NCBI GenBank assembly: GCA_016208975.1
Contig: JACQXA010000004.1
Span: 2,139,941 to 2,203,940 of the forward strand
DNA: 64,000 nt
DNA from: Nitrospinota bacterium
Lineage (GTDB): Bacteria > Nitrospinota_A > UBA7883 > JACRLM01
Direction of reading: 5' to 3'
This document shows, piece by piece, positions 1 to 7,306 of the stretch. Below the pieces are notes generated by a model, which searched no databases, was not told where the DNA came from, and was given only the letters and a program-made list of their open reading frames with translations. The position numbers were made by a program, and so were the translations under genes. The stretch's first letter is position 1. Each line of letters begins with the position of its first letter.

Positions 1-37
1 GATTGATAGACAGGTTTCAAAAGAAGACAATACCCTT

Positions 38-298
38 ATGCCTGAAATATGCAGGTTCTTTGGTATCATTATCGCCATGTATTACAAAGACCACGCGCCA
101 CCGCATTTCCACGCTCGATATGGCGGGCAAAAGGCGATAATATCCATAGAGAGCCTTTCGGTCATCGATGGATATCTGGCTCCGCGCGTCCTTGGGATGG
201 TTACAGAATGGGCGTTGGCGCACAGGGCCGAGCTTTACGAGGATTGGGAGTTGGCGCTTGCTATGAAAGGGTTGAAATCCATCGCTCCATTGGAGTAG
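38..298 (+). CDS. DUF4160 family protein (toxin-antitoxin-like pair, first gene)
   Basis: An 86-residue protein of the DUF4160 type. The N-terminal MPEICRFFGIII and the aromatic/His segment KDHAPPHFHARYGG are what I recognise; the length is normal for the family. It is followed after 14 bases by a DUF2442 gene, and such pairs are common in bacteria and usually discussed as toxin-antitoxin-like modules, although the biochemical role is not established. The start ATG at 38 is close to the window edge, so an upstream promoter cannot be judged. Family assignment is fairly firm; function is unknown. Confidence 0.82.
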   Translation: MPEICRFFGIIIAMYYKDHAPPHFHARYGGQKAIISIESLSVIDGYLAPRVLGMVTEWALAHRAELYEDWELALAMKGLKSIAPLE

Positions 299-312
299 GG
301 AGGACACATACC

Positions 313-594
313 ATGCTTAAAGATGTCGTGTCTGTGAAGCCGCTTAATGACCACCGCCTTTTTGTCAGGTTCGAGGATGGCGCGGAAGGGGAGATAGATG
401 TTTCGGCGCTGGTGTCATTCTCCGGTGTGTTTGCCCCGTTAAGTGAAAAAACCGGTTTTGACAAGGTGCGGGTGAACAGTGAACTGGGCTCCATTGAGTG
501 GGAATGCGGAGCCGACCTTGACCCGGACGTGGTTTATTCCGTCATTACCGGCCAGCCCATACCCGACTACAGAAGCAAAGCCAAGGCTGGTTGA
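313..594 (+). CDS. DUF2442 family protein (partner of DUF4160)
   Basis: A 93-residue protein starting at the ATG of MLKDVVSVKPL, preceded by GGGAGGA at a usual ribosome-binding distance. The frame stays open upstream, but that part overlaps the DUF4160 gene and is not credible. The pattern (VKPLNDHRLFVRFEDG, then DVSALV, then a WECGADLDPD-like segment near the end) is that of DUF2442. Members accompany DUF4160 genes and may act as the antitoxin side or as a DNA-binding partner; this is inferred from neighbourhood only. It ends 7 bases before the convergent coiled-coil gene. Confidence 0.8.
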   Translation: MLKDVVSVKPLNDHRLFVRFEDGAEGEIDVSALVSFSGVFAPLSEKTGFDKVRVNSELGSIEWECGADLDPDVVYSVITGQPIPDYRSKAKAG

Positions 595-600
595 TAACTG

Positions 601-1326
601 TTACATCCCTCCGGCCGGTTTTGCTTTCTGTGACTGGTTCAGGCAGTTTTTGAACCGGCTTACAAAGCCGGAATATTCGGCGAAAAGTTTTTCCTCCTCC
701 ACGGCGGCTATCGCAAGGGTCCGCTCCAGCTCCACGGTTTCGGAACGGTAAATCGAAAGCTTTTCGAACAGTATTTCCCGTTTGCGCTCGCCGGATTTCA
801 CGCCGTCATCGGCCTGGCTTGTCTTTTCGGTTAGGCGTTTGCGCTTGTCTTCCATTTCTTTCAGCCGCCCCTCCAGTTCGGAAAAAGCGCCGGAAAGGGT
901 TGCCAAAAACTGCTCCTTGCGCGCGGCCAGCTCTTCCTTGTCTTTTTCGAACAGCGAATCGAAAGCTCCGTTTATCTCCTCCTTGCCCGTGCCGGGCAGG
1001 CGGCCGGTGAGCATTTCCAGGTATTTCCCTTTTACAACCGTCTCTTCCCGTTTGAGGCGTGATAGCTCCTCGCGGGAACGCAGAAGGTCTTTTTTAAGCA
1101 GATCTATGTTCTTAACCAGCTTTTTTAGCGTGTCGGCGGTCTCTTTGCGCAGAGCGGCCAGCTTGTCCAGCCGTTCCTTCGCCTGCGCTTTGCGGGCTCT
1201 GCTGGTTTTAAGCTTGTCCCGATATCCGCCCAAAGCGCTTTTCAGCGAATCCAGGGTTTGCCCCACCTCTTTTTCAAGGGCGGTAAGCCTCGATTCCATC
1301 ATGTCTCCGCCGGTCTTGTTATCCAT
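601..1326 (-). CDS. Coiled-coil protein of unknown function
   Basis: A 241-residue hydrophilic protein almost entirely made of heptad-like Lys/Glu/Leu-rich helix, with long runs rich in K, E, R and L between about residues 10 and 225. There is no signal peptide, membrane segment or catalytic motif. Translation may begin at M1 (1326) or at the MM pair at residues 9-10, which gives the same coiled coil. It converges on the DUF2442 gene. Such proteins are often structural or tethering factors, but nothing here names one, and similarity searches of coiled coils are prone to false hits. Confidence 0.6.
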   Translation of the reverse strand: MDNKTGGDMMESRLTALEKEVGQTLDSLKSALGGYRDKLKTSRARKAQAKERLDKLAALRKETADTLKKLVKNIDLLKKDLLRSREELSRLKREETVVKGKYLEMLTGRLPGTGKEEINGAFDSLFEKDKEELAARKEQFLATLSGAFSELEGRLKEMEDKRKRLTEKTSQADDGVKSGERKREILFEKLSIYRSETVELERTLAIAAVEEEKLFAEYSGFVSRFKNCLNQSQKAKPAGGM

Positions 1327-1460
1327 CGTTCAAAAATCCCGTCATCCAATTGACGCGGACATCCGCGATAAATAACAAGAACACAATCCGTGCCAAACCG
1401 GCGCGTAGATGGATTTTTGACGGGAGGTATGTTGCCTTTCCGGGATAAAGCGGGGGGGCC

Positions 1461-1494
1461 CGCTTCTCCGTGGTCGGGCGACCACGGGGAAGCG
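1461..1494. repeat. REP-like palindrome, full unit
   Basis: The core CGTGGTCG-GG-CGACCACG at 1469-1486 is a perfect 8-bp inverted repeat with a two-base centre. It is extended by CGCTTC on the left and GAAGCG on the right to a 34-base near-palindrome. The same core recurs at 29368 and 58420. Confidence 0.75.
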
Positions 1495-1524
1495 TTCGAT
1501 GGGCGACCACGAGTAAGCATTGTC

Positions 1525-1554
1525 CGCTTCTCCGGGGTCGCCCGACCCCGGTTT
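1525..1554. repeat. REP-like palindrome, G/C variant
   Basis: Core CGGGGTCG-CC-CGACCCCG at 1533-1550, preceded by CGCTTCT and followed by GTTTTC. Compared with the CGTGGTCG form, one T:A pair is replaced by G:C in both arms, so pairing is kept. The trailing T run would let the hairpin act as a terminator for plus-strand transcripts. Confidence 0.7.
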
Positions 1555-1758
1555 TCACTACCTCAACTAAGAGCCGTGGTCCGGCCGGGCTGTTGCCCAA
1601 ATAGTTTAGCGCCGTTTCAGCGATGTCGTCCCGGGCGTAGCGCAAGCGGAGACCCGGGATCAGGGCCTCTTTTCAAATACAGATAAGGTCGTGGCCCCGG
1701 CTCGCGCTTCGCTTGGCCGGGGTGACATTGCGGGAAACGGTTTGGGCAACAGCCCCCG

Positions 1759-1800
1759 GCGGCCACGGGGAAGCGCTAGATGGGTGGCCACGGAGTAACC
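1759..1800. repeat. Degenerate REP-like unit
   Basis: About 42 bases that align with 1478-1518: both read CCACGGGGAAGCG, a short spacer with GATGGG, then CCACG and GTAA. The left arm is decayed, so no full hairpin forms. It looks like an old copy of the same two-unit block. Confidence 0.5.
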
Positions 1801-1802
1801 TT

Positions 1803-1860
1803 GTCATGGTGAGTTTATCGAACCATGCCCCCCCATCACCCCTCGACAAGCTCGGGTGGC
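1803..1860. repeat. Second dispersed repeat: GTCATGGTGAG ... CGACAAGCTC
   Basis: GTCATGGTGAGTTTATCG at 1803-1820 followed by CCCTCGACAAGCTCGGG at about 1841-1856. The words GAG(C/T)TT(G/A)TCG and CGACAAGCTC are inverted relative to each other. Related words are found at 3358-3425 and 29421-29440. Confidence 0.5.
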
Positions 1861-1971
1861 AACTCAACTCTGGTGTTTCATTCCGGCTCTGTCCACGGAC
1901 GCCGTTGAACCATGCCGCCCGCTTGATGTAACATACTGCCTTCATTCATCGCCTGTTGGAGTTTATCCGAA

Positions 1972-3306
1972 ATGAAATTCCCGTGCAGACACGGCGCCAC
2001 GGCATGGCTGGGCGTGGCCATCACCTCCATGGCTTTCATGGGCGCCTATGCGTTCCTTATAGTGTTGAGCCGCGCGCCGGGTTTCAACATGCTCTTCACC
2101 GAGCAGGATTTTTTCAAGACCGCGCTGGTTACCCATGTGGTGCTGGCGGTGGTGATATGGTTTCTGGCCTTCGCCATATTCCTTATGTATTACGTCACGG
2201 CGGACAGGCAAACCCCCAGGCATGAGCTTTTCGCCGCTGGTGGCGCCTTGATGGGCGTGTTGTTCATAGTGGCCACCCCGTTTTCCGGCCCGGCTTTCCC
2301 GCAGTTGAACAACTATGTGCCGGTGCTGAACGCGCCGCTATATTTCACGGGCCTGCTGGTGTTTTTCGTTTCCGCCATACTGGGCTTTGTGTTCCGCGCC
2401 CCGGCGGTGTATGAGGCCACGGTTAAATCGAAGGCCGTGGAAGCCTCCGAGGGCGGCGCGTTGTTGCTGGCCGGGTTTGCGCTTGTCGTGGCGGTGACAT
2501 GTTTCGCGCTGGCGGCTGTCGAGTTGAACTCCACCCCCGGAATGGATGTGTCCCGGCTGTTCTTCGAATCGCTATTCTGGGGCGGGGGGCATGTTCTGCA
2601 ATTCGCCAACACGGCGGGCATGATGGCCGCCTGGGCCATTTTGGGCAGGAGCCTTTCCGGCGGGGCGGTTGTAAAGGAGAAGGCGGCATGGCTTGTGTTC
2701 GCGGCCATGGCGCTATTCATAGTGGCCGGCCCGCTTTATTACGCCAAAGCCCCGGTGGTTTCCACGGAGCACAGGACTTTCTTCTTACTGCTTAAAGGGT
2801 GGGGTTTGTCGTTCGGCCCAGTAGTTTTCGGCTATGCTGTGGCCAGCCGGTGGAGCGCCATAGGCGGGAAGGGGAGCGCGTCGCTGGGCTTGCTGGCCTC
2901 CATAACTCTTTTCGCGCTGGGCGGATTCATATCGCTGACCATAGAAGGGAGCGACACGCGGATACCGGCCCACTATCACGGCGTGATAGGCGCGGTTACA
3001 CTGGCGTTTATGACCATGGGGCTATCCGCCATGACGGAGAACGGCAGGCTGGCCGTTAGCGAGAAATGGAAAAAGTTCCAGCTGGGGCTTTATGGCGTGG
3101 GCCAGGCCATGTTTGTCATCGGCCTTTTTATCGGCGGCACCCGGGGATTGCCCCGCAAAACTTTTGGCCAGGCCCAGGAGTTGGACGACGCCATGAAAGT
3201 GCTGGGAATGGGCGTAATGGGCATCGGCGGCGCGCTGGCCATCACCAGTGGCGCCATATTCGTGGTGTTCATGATAAAGGCGCTGGCCAAACGTACAGAC
3301 GCGTAA
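1972..3306 (+). CDS. Divergent heme-copper oxidase subunit I-like membrane protein
   Basis: A 444-residue protein with about twelve hydrophobic segments, so an inner-membrane protein. Histidines sit where subunit I of heme-copper oxidases or NO reductases has metal ligands: H55 in the second helix (low-spin heme), H207 in WGGGHVLQF (CuB-type helix VI), H267 in TEHRTFF (helix VII), and H334/H336 in PAHYHGVIGA (helix X, the usual HFH site). Helix VII has only one His instead of the usual pair, and the HPEVY tyrosine is absent. A c-type cytochrome follows 126 bases downstream, a plausible electron donor. Likely role: terminal electron acceptor or NO/O2 chemistry; substrate unknown. Start ATG preceded by GTTGGAG. 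Confidence 0.7.
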   Translation: MKFPCRHGATAWLGVAITSMAFMGAYAFLIVLSRAPGFNMLFTEQDFFKTALVTHVVLAVVIWFLAFAIFLMYYVTADRQTPRHELFAAGGALMGVLFIVATPFSGPAFPQLNNYVPVLNAPLYFTGLLVFFVSAILGFVFRAPAVYEATVKSKAVEASEGGALLLAGFALVVAVTCFALAAVELNSTPGMDVSRLFFESLFWGGGHVLQFANTAGMMAAWAILGRSLSGGAVVKEKAAWLVFAAMALFIVAGPLYYAKAPVVSTEHRTFFLLLKGWGLSFGPVVFGYAVASRWSAIGGKGSASLGLLASITLFALGGFISLTIEGSDTRIPAHYHGVIGAVTLAFMTMGLSAMTENGRLAVSEKWKKFQLGLYGVGQAMFVIGLFIGGTRGLPRKTFGQAQELDDAMKVLGMGVMGIGGALAITSGAIFVVFMIKALAKRTDA

Positions 3307-3349
3307 GCTATGGAGCAGGATGGAATGGCGCGCTTAAGTTTAGCCGAGG

Positions 3350-3430
3350 CGTTCACCCTTCGACAAGCTCAGGGTGACAATTCATTGCCGTCATGGTGAA
3401 CCTGTCATGGCGAGCTTGTCGAGCCACGAG
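3350..3430. repeat. Second dispersed repeat with 10-bp inverted words
   Basis: CGACAAGCTC at 3361-3370 and GAGCTTGTCG at 3412-3421 form a perfect 10-bp inverted repeat. Between them GTCATGG occurs twice. The block fills the gap between the oxidase-like gene and the cytochrome gene and reaches to the cytochrome start codon. Confidence 0.6.
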
Positions 3431-3432
3431 CC

Positions 3433-3792
3433 ATGAGCCCGGACAAAACGCGCGTTAGGAAGTCCACCCTGAGACACTACCCGGTATTATTCGGCATTGC
3501 ATTATTCGCCATATGGCCGCAGGTTTGCGTGGCGGCGGATGCGCCCGCGGTTTACGCCATGTGCAGGAACTGCCACAACTATCCGGGAAGCATCGGCCCC
3601 CGGTCCGCGCCGGACCTTTCGGAGTCCACCTATACCCTTGACCAGTTTCGGAACCAGTTAATGAACGGATCCAAATGGCCCGGCAAACCCCCGAAGAAAC
3701 AGAAGTACCGCTGGAAAGAAATGCCGCCCCAGATAGGGCTTGCCGAAAAGCAGATAGTGGAGCTTTACGGGTATATAGTGAAGAGCCGGTAG
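3433..3792 (+). CDS. Small exported c-type cytochrome
   Basis: A 119-residue monoheme cytochrome c. It has an N-terminal signal sequence (basic start, hydrophobic LFGIALFAIW, then VAADAP), a heme-attachment motif CRNCH at about residue 44, and a Met in KEMPPQIGL near residue 97 that suits the distal ligand. It should act in the periplasm as electron carrier. It sits directly after the oxidase-like subunit, so it is probably its partner. No clear ribosome-binding site precedes the ATG, which lies at the edge of a repeat, so the exact start is less certain than the identity. Confidence 0.8.
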   Translation: MSPDKTRVRKSTLRHYPVLFGIALFAIWPQVCVAADAPAVYAMCRNCHNYPGSIGPRSAPDLSESTYTLDQFRNQLMNGSKWPGKPPKKQKYRWKEMPPQIGLAEKQIVELYGYIVKSR

Positions 3793-3793
3793 G

Positions 3794-4819
3794 TTACGGC
3801 TCCCAGGCCGGGTCGGCGTCCAGCTCCATGTAATCCATGAAGGCGGGGTTGGCGCTGTCTGCGAGATATTTATACGCTCCCACGGCGGCTATCATCGCCG
3901 CGTTGTCGGCGCATAATGACACCGATGGGATAATCACCGGCAGGCCCAGCGCCGCGCCCAGCGTCCGCATCCTTTCCCGCAAGGCGCCGTTACAGGCCAC
4001 GCCGCCGCCCACCGAGATGGATTTGGCGCCGGACACATCCACCGCCACCTTTGTTTTCGCTATCAGCGCGTCTATCAGCGATTTCTGGAACGAGGCGCAA
4101 ATGTCCGCCACGGGCATCACTCCGCCAGCTTTCTCCTGGGCGCGGATGATGTTCTTCACAGCGGTCTTGGGACCGGAGAACGAAAAATCCATCGTGTCGC
4201 CGGGAAGGGCCACAGGCACATGGAATTTCGCCGACCCTTGCCGGGCCATCCTTTCCACCTCCGGCCCGCCGGGGTATGCAAGGCCCAGCATCTTGGCCAC
4301 CTTGTCGAAAGCTTCCCCCGCCGCGTCGTCCCGGGTTCCGCCCAGCCGTTCCAGTTTGCCTATCTCCCGCACCACGAAAAGCTCCGAATGGCCGCCGGAC
4401 ACCAGCAGGGAAACCATGGGCAAAGGCGCCTGGGGATTTTCAAGAAACGCGGCGTACACATGCCCATCCAGATGGTTCACACCAATAAGGGGGATGTTCC
4501 TGGCGTAGGCGAAAGCTTTGGCGTAGGACACGCCCACCAGTAACGCCCCCACCAGCCCCGGCCCCCGGGTGACGGATACAAGGCCGATATCTTGAATGGA
4601 TACCCTGGCCTTGTCCAGCGCCTCCATCGCCAGCGGGCTTATAAGCTCCGCGTGACGGCGGGAGGCCAGTTCCGGCACCACGCCGCCGTATTTGTTATGG
4701 ATGTCCGTTTGCGACGCCACCACCGAGGATAGTATCTCGAACGGTCCCCGCGCCACCGACGCGGCGGTCTCGTCGCAGGAGGTCTCCAGCCCCAGTGTTA
4801 GAAGGTTATTTTCGTTCAT
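3794..4819 (-). CDS. tsaD: tRNA threonylcarbamoyladenosine synthase subunit TsaD
   Basis: A 341-residue protein with the full TsaD/Kae1/Gcp signature: LGLETSCDETAASV at the N-terminus (ASKHA fold nucleotide site), the metal-binding RRHAELISP motif, GLVGALLVG and the glycine-rich VSGGHSELFVV. Length is typical. With TsaB and TsaE (not in the window) it transfers the threonylcarbamoyl group to A37 of ANN-decoding tRNAs. It is convergent with the cytochrome gene, ending 2 bases after it, and has no obvious operon partner on its own strand. Confidence 0.95.
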   Translation of the reverse strand: MNENNLLTLGLETSCDETAASVARGPFEILSSVVASQTDIHNKYGGVVPELASRRHAELISPLAMEALDKARVSIQDIGLVSVTRGPGLVGALLVGVSYAKAFAYARNIPLIGVNHLDGHVYAAFLENPQAPLPMVSLLVSGGHSELFVVREIGKLERLGGTRDDAAGEAFDKVAKMLGLAYPGGPEVERMARQGSAKFHVPVALPGDTMDFSFSGPKTAVKNIIRAQEKAGGVMPVADICASFQKSLIDALIAKTKVAVDVSGAKSISVGGGVACNGALRERMRTLGAALGLPVIIPSVSLCADNAAMIAAVGAYKYLADSANPAFMDYMELDADPAWEP

Positions 4820-4844
4820 GGCATGTCAATGATACAGCAATTGT

Positions 4845-4900
4845 ATTTGTCATGGTTCGTGGCCCGGCAAGCTGGCCATGACAGGCCCACCATGACAAAT
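4845..4900. repeat. 12-bp inverted repeat upstream of tsaD
   Basis: ATTTGTCATGGT at 4845-4856 is exactly complementary to ACCATGACAAAT at 4889-4900, with 32 bases between. The inner part carries GGCC words and GTCATGG, so this is a fold-back form of the second dispersed repeat family. It lies just upstream of the minus-strand tsaD start. Degenerate pieces of the REP-like family (GGGCGACGCCGGGGAAGC) follow at 5022-5039. Confidence 0.6.
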
Positions 4901-5078
4901 GACACGTTGCCGTCCCGAGTTTGCCGAAGGGCGGGACCCTTCGCCTTCGTTCAGGTGGCAACTTATGCTTCACCGCGGTCGCCGACCACGGGTCTGGAGA
5001 ACAAAAGAGAAGCCAGGGCCGGGCGACGCCGGGGAAGCCAAATGATTCTTCAAACATTATCCGTGATAAAATTTTCTG

Positions 5079-5297
5079 ATGAAAGTGAAGGAACTTGCGC
5101 GTCTAATAGAAAAAGATGGCTGGTTTATGGTTCGGCAAAGAGGTAGCCACATGCAATTTCATCACAGCCAGAAAAAGGGGACGGTTACAATCGCCGGAAA
5201 GCCGTCAGCCGATGTTCATCCATTCGTAGTAAACAGTGTTCTAAAACAGGCGGATATTAAAACACCCGGCGCGGGCGGCGGAGGCCAGAATGAATAA
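5079..5297 (+). CDS. hicA: HicA-like mRNA interferase toxin
   Basis: A 72-residue protein of the HicA family, which has a double-stranded-RNA-binding-like fold. It shows the conserved N-terminal KVKELARLIEKDGW, then RQRGSHMQFHH with the catalytic His in GSH, followed by a VTIAGKPSADVHP segment and the NSVLKQADI helix. HicA toxins cut or block mRNA when the HicB antitoxin is lost. The gene overlaps hicB by 8 bases, the usual arrangement. The C-terminus has a Gly-rich tail (PGAGGGGQ) not normally needed for function. Confidence 0.88.
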   Translation: MKVKELARLIEKDGWFMVRQRGSHMQFHHSQKKGTVTIAGKPSADVHPFVVNSVLKQADIKTPGAGGGGQNE

Positions 5298-5499
5298 ATA
5301 CCTTATCTTTATTGAAAAATACGGTGACAGCTTTTCAGCTTTCGCGCCGGATTTGCCAGGGTGCGTAGCCGTTGGTGAGACAATTGAGGAAACGGAAGAA
5401 TTAATGCGCCAGGCCATTCATATGCATCTTGAGGATATGAAGCAAACGGGGGAATCTATTCCATCCCCCTCGGCGGTGTTCCGATATGTGGAAGTGTAA
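5290..5499 (+). CDS. hicB: HicB-like antitoxin (short form)
   Basis: A 69-residue HicB-type protein: YLIFIEKYGDSFSAFAPDLPGC is the first part of the partial RNase H-like fold, followed by GETIEETEELMRQAIHMHLE. It lacks the C-terminal DNA-binding domain (helix-turn-helix or ribbon-helix-helix) found in longer HicB proteins, so it may neutralise HicA without repressing the operon directly. It overlaps hicA by 8 bases and is followed by a 143-bp fold-back element. Confidence 0.88.
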   Translation: MNKYLIFIEKYGDSFSAFAPDLPGCVAVGETIEETEELMRQAIHMHLEDMKQTGESIPSPSAVFRYVEV

Positions 5500-5561
5500 G
5501 AAGCCTGCGCCGTGCGACGCCGGGGAAGCGGGATGTGGGGGCGAGGGATAAAAATCCGGTA

Positions 5562-5704
5562 GTGTCTCAGTTTGAAAGTACGGGGGAGATTCTTCGCTTA
5601 CGCCCGGAATGACAATATAAAAGCCGTTGATAACATTGTCATCCTGAGCGAAGCGCAAGCGAAGTGAAGGATCTGTCTGTTATTTGAGATTCAAACTGAG
5701 ACAC
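5562..5704. mobile_element. 143-bp fold-back (MITE-like) element, copy 1
   Basis: Bounded by perfect 15-bp terminal inverted repeats, GTGTCTCAGTTTGAA at 5562-5576 and TTCAAACTGAGACAC at 5690-5704. Inside, a second imperfect inverted pair (GAGATTCTTCGCTTACGC against GCGAAGTGAAGGATC) makes the whole element able to fold into one long hairpin. It has no coding capacity. Two more copies of identical length are at 26760-26902 and 58514-58656. A conserved GGTA lies left of all three, so the true edge may be slightly outside. Confidence 0.8.
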
Positions 5705-5804
5705 CACGAAAAAACTCTCCCTGTTGTTTTTTTTCTCCGCCGCTGGTAATATGCGCCATCAAGTTCATGGGGCTATGCCCGTTTATTACCCGGAAAACAG
5801 CAAA

Positions 5805-6245
5805 ATGCGATTTATAACCGCCATAGTTTTCGCGCTACCCTTGTGGCTTTTCGTGGCCGCCCCGCAGGCCGAGGCCCGCGACGCGGAGGCGATAATAGCC
5901 GAAGTGGGGCTGGCGGACGTCATTTGCGGGCTTAGCCACGGGCAGGTGGAAACTTCGCGGGGCGCCATGGCCGCTGAAGGCGCAAGCGCATCGCCCGCAT
6001 CACACAAACATGGCGGCAAATGCCACGGCGCGCCGCTGGTGGTAGCGGCGGTCGATGAATGTTGCCATTCCATGTGCGGCCCTGGCGACGCCATTGCCAG
6101 TTACGATCCTGGCAAGATTTTTCACATGATCACGTACCAGGCGGCAAAGCCTTTGCCCCTGTATGAAGGCGCTCAGCCTGTTACCGGGCGCATCGTCCCC
6201 CATTTTAGAACCGACGAACCCAACCCAAGACCTCCCACAGCCTAA
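5805..6245 (+). CDS. Exported Cys/His-rich protein of unknown function
   Basis: I start it at the ATG of MRFITAIVFALPLWLF because this gives a clean signal peptide ending at QAEA; the frame is open further upstream to 5724. The mature protein, about 120 residues, has a His/Cys-rich middle (HKHGGKCHG, then DECCHSMCG) that could bind a metal, and ends in RPPTA. Short exported proteins with such ends resemble DUF2946-type proteins found in copper-related clusters, but the match is weak. It is the first of five successive genes for exported proteins. Confidence 0.55.
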   Translation: MRFITAIVFALPLWLFVAAPQAEARDAEAIIAEVGLADVICGLSHGQVETSRGAMAAEGASASPASHKHGGKCHGAPLVVAAVDECCHSMCGPGDAIASYDPGKIFHMITYQAAKPLPLYEGAQPVTGRIVPHFRTDEPNPRPPTA

Positions 6246-6385
6246 GTTCCCGTCACGCTTTTGCCGTTCCGGCGTTACGGCCGGATATCTATCCGCGTGT
6301 CCGGGTTTTCCGGGCGGTTGAATCCAATTAACAATCCGGCGCCGGGGTATTTATACCCATTGGCGCATAACTTGAGGTTTGGGCA

Positions 6386-7306
6386 GTGAAACTGTTATCC
6401 ACTTTTAAAGCCATGGCGCGCATGCTGGCGGCGCCCGCCCTGTTCCTTTTCTCCATTGTGGCGTTGAGCGCCTGTGGCTCTTCCTCCGGTACGCCCGGTT
6501 ACGATGTGGAGCTTGTTCCAGGTTCCATGGCCACGGGCAAAAGCTCGTTCCAGCTTAAGGTGACCAGGAAAAGCGACGGCTCCCCGGCCACCGGCCTGGC
6601 CGGGAACATAGAGCTTGCGCCTTTGATGAACATGGGGACATTCGTCCATTCCACCGCTATTCCCGCGGACGCGGTTTCGGAGTCATCCACCCCGGGCACT
6701 TACGACTGTACGCTCTTTTTCGTGATGGGTGGCGACTGGACCGTGGACGTGACCATAGGATCCGAGACCACCACCCACGCGATGACGGTTGGAATGGGCA
6801 TGGGGTCGGACACTTCGGTGGTCAGGATGAAGAACGCCAGCGACATGTATATGTCCATGGACGGCGCCATGGGCATGAGGAACTACTATCTGTTCACCGA
6901 TAGCCTCGTGCCCGGGGAAACCCACGGTAGCGCGCTCACCGTGTTCGTGGCCACCCTGCAAGAGGGGCTGATGAGTTTCCCGCCGCTTACCGCCGGGCTT
7001 CAGCTTATGGGTATGGATGGATCTGTCCAGAAGACCATAGACAACTTCACGCTTGAAATCTCCGGCGACGGAGTGGAGTGGGACGCCATGACCTGTGACG
7101 GGAATTCCCGGTGCGAGGGGCATCTCCATCACGCATACGCCGCCGGTGAGCAAGGCACGGCCTATCTGCGGTTGACGGTGAACGGCGATGTTTACACCAC
7201 CGACGGCGCGGCGGCCAACAACTCCGCCGATCCGGCCAGCAACAACGCCAACGCGGTTTTTACGGTCACCATGGGCGGCAGTGACATGTCCAGTGGCGGC
7301 ATGTAA
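6386..7306 (+). CDS. Met-rich lipoprotein with a FixH/YtkA-like domain
   Basis: A 306-residue lipoprotein with lipobox LSAC (Cys30). Residues about 40-140 look like an immunoglobulin-like YtkA/FixH domain (a KVTRKSDGSPATGL segment, then TPGTYDCTLFFVMGGDWTVDV). The region after it is notably methionine-rich (MGMGMGSD, DMYMSMDGAMGM), which suits binding of Cu(I). The second half (about 150-300) contains CDGNSRCEGHLHH and a domain I do not recognise. The stop overlaps the start of the next gene (TAATG). Its probable role is periplasmic metal binding or delivery; this is inference from composition and neighbours. Confidence 0.6.
   Translation: MKLLSTFKAMARMLAAPALFLFSIVALSACGSSSGTPGYDVELVPGSMATGKSSFQLKVTRKSDGSPATGLAGNIELAPLMNMGTFVHSTAIPADAVSESSTPGTYDCTLFFVMGGDWTVDVTIGSETTTHAMTVGMGMGSDTSVVRMKNASDMYMSMDGAMGMRNYYLFTDSLVPGETHGSALTVFVATLQEGLMSFPPLTAGLQLMGMDGSVQKTIDNFTLEISGDGVEWDAMTCDGNSRCEGHLHHAYAAGEQGTAYLRLTVNGDVYTTDGAAANNSADPASNNANAVFTVTMGGSDMSSGGM

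Larger units (their letters stand above)
1327..1971. other. 645-bp gene-free region with palindromic repeats
   Basis: No convincing gene on either strand. The stretch holds several units of the REP-like palindrome family (about 1461-1494, 1525-1554, degenerate at 1759-1800) and a fragment of the GTCATGG/CGACAAGCTC repeat family at about 1803-1860. The promoter of the oxidase-like gene at 1972 should lie in its last 100 bases, but I see no clear consensus. Confidence 0.6.
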
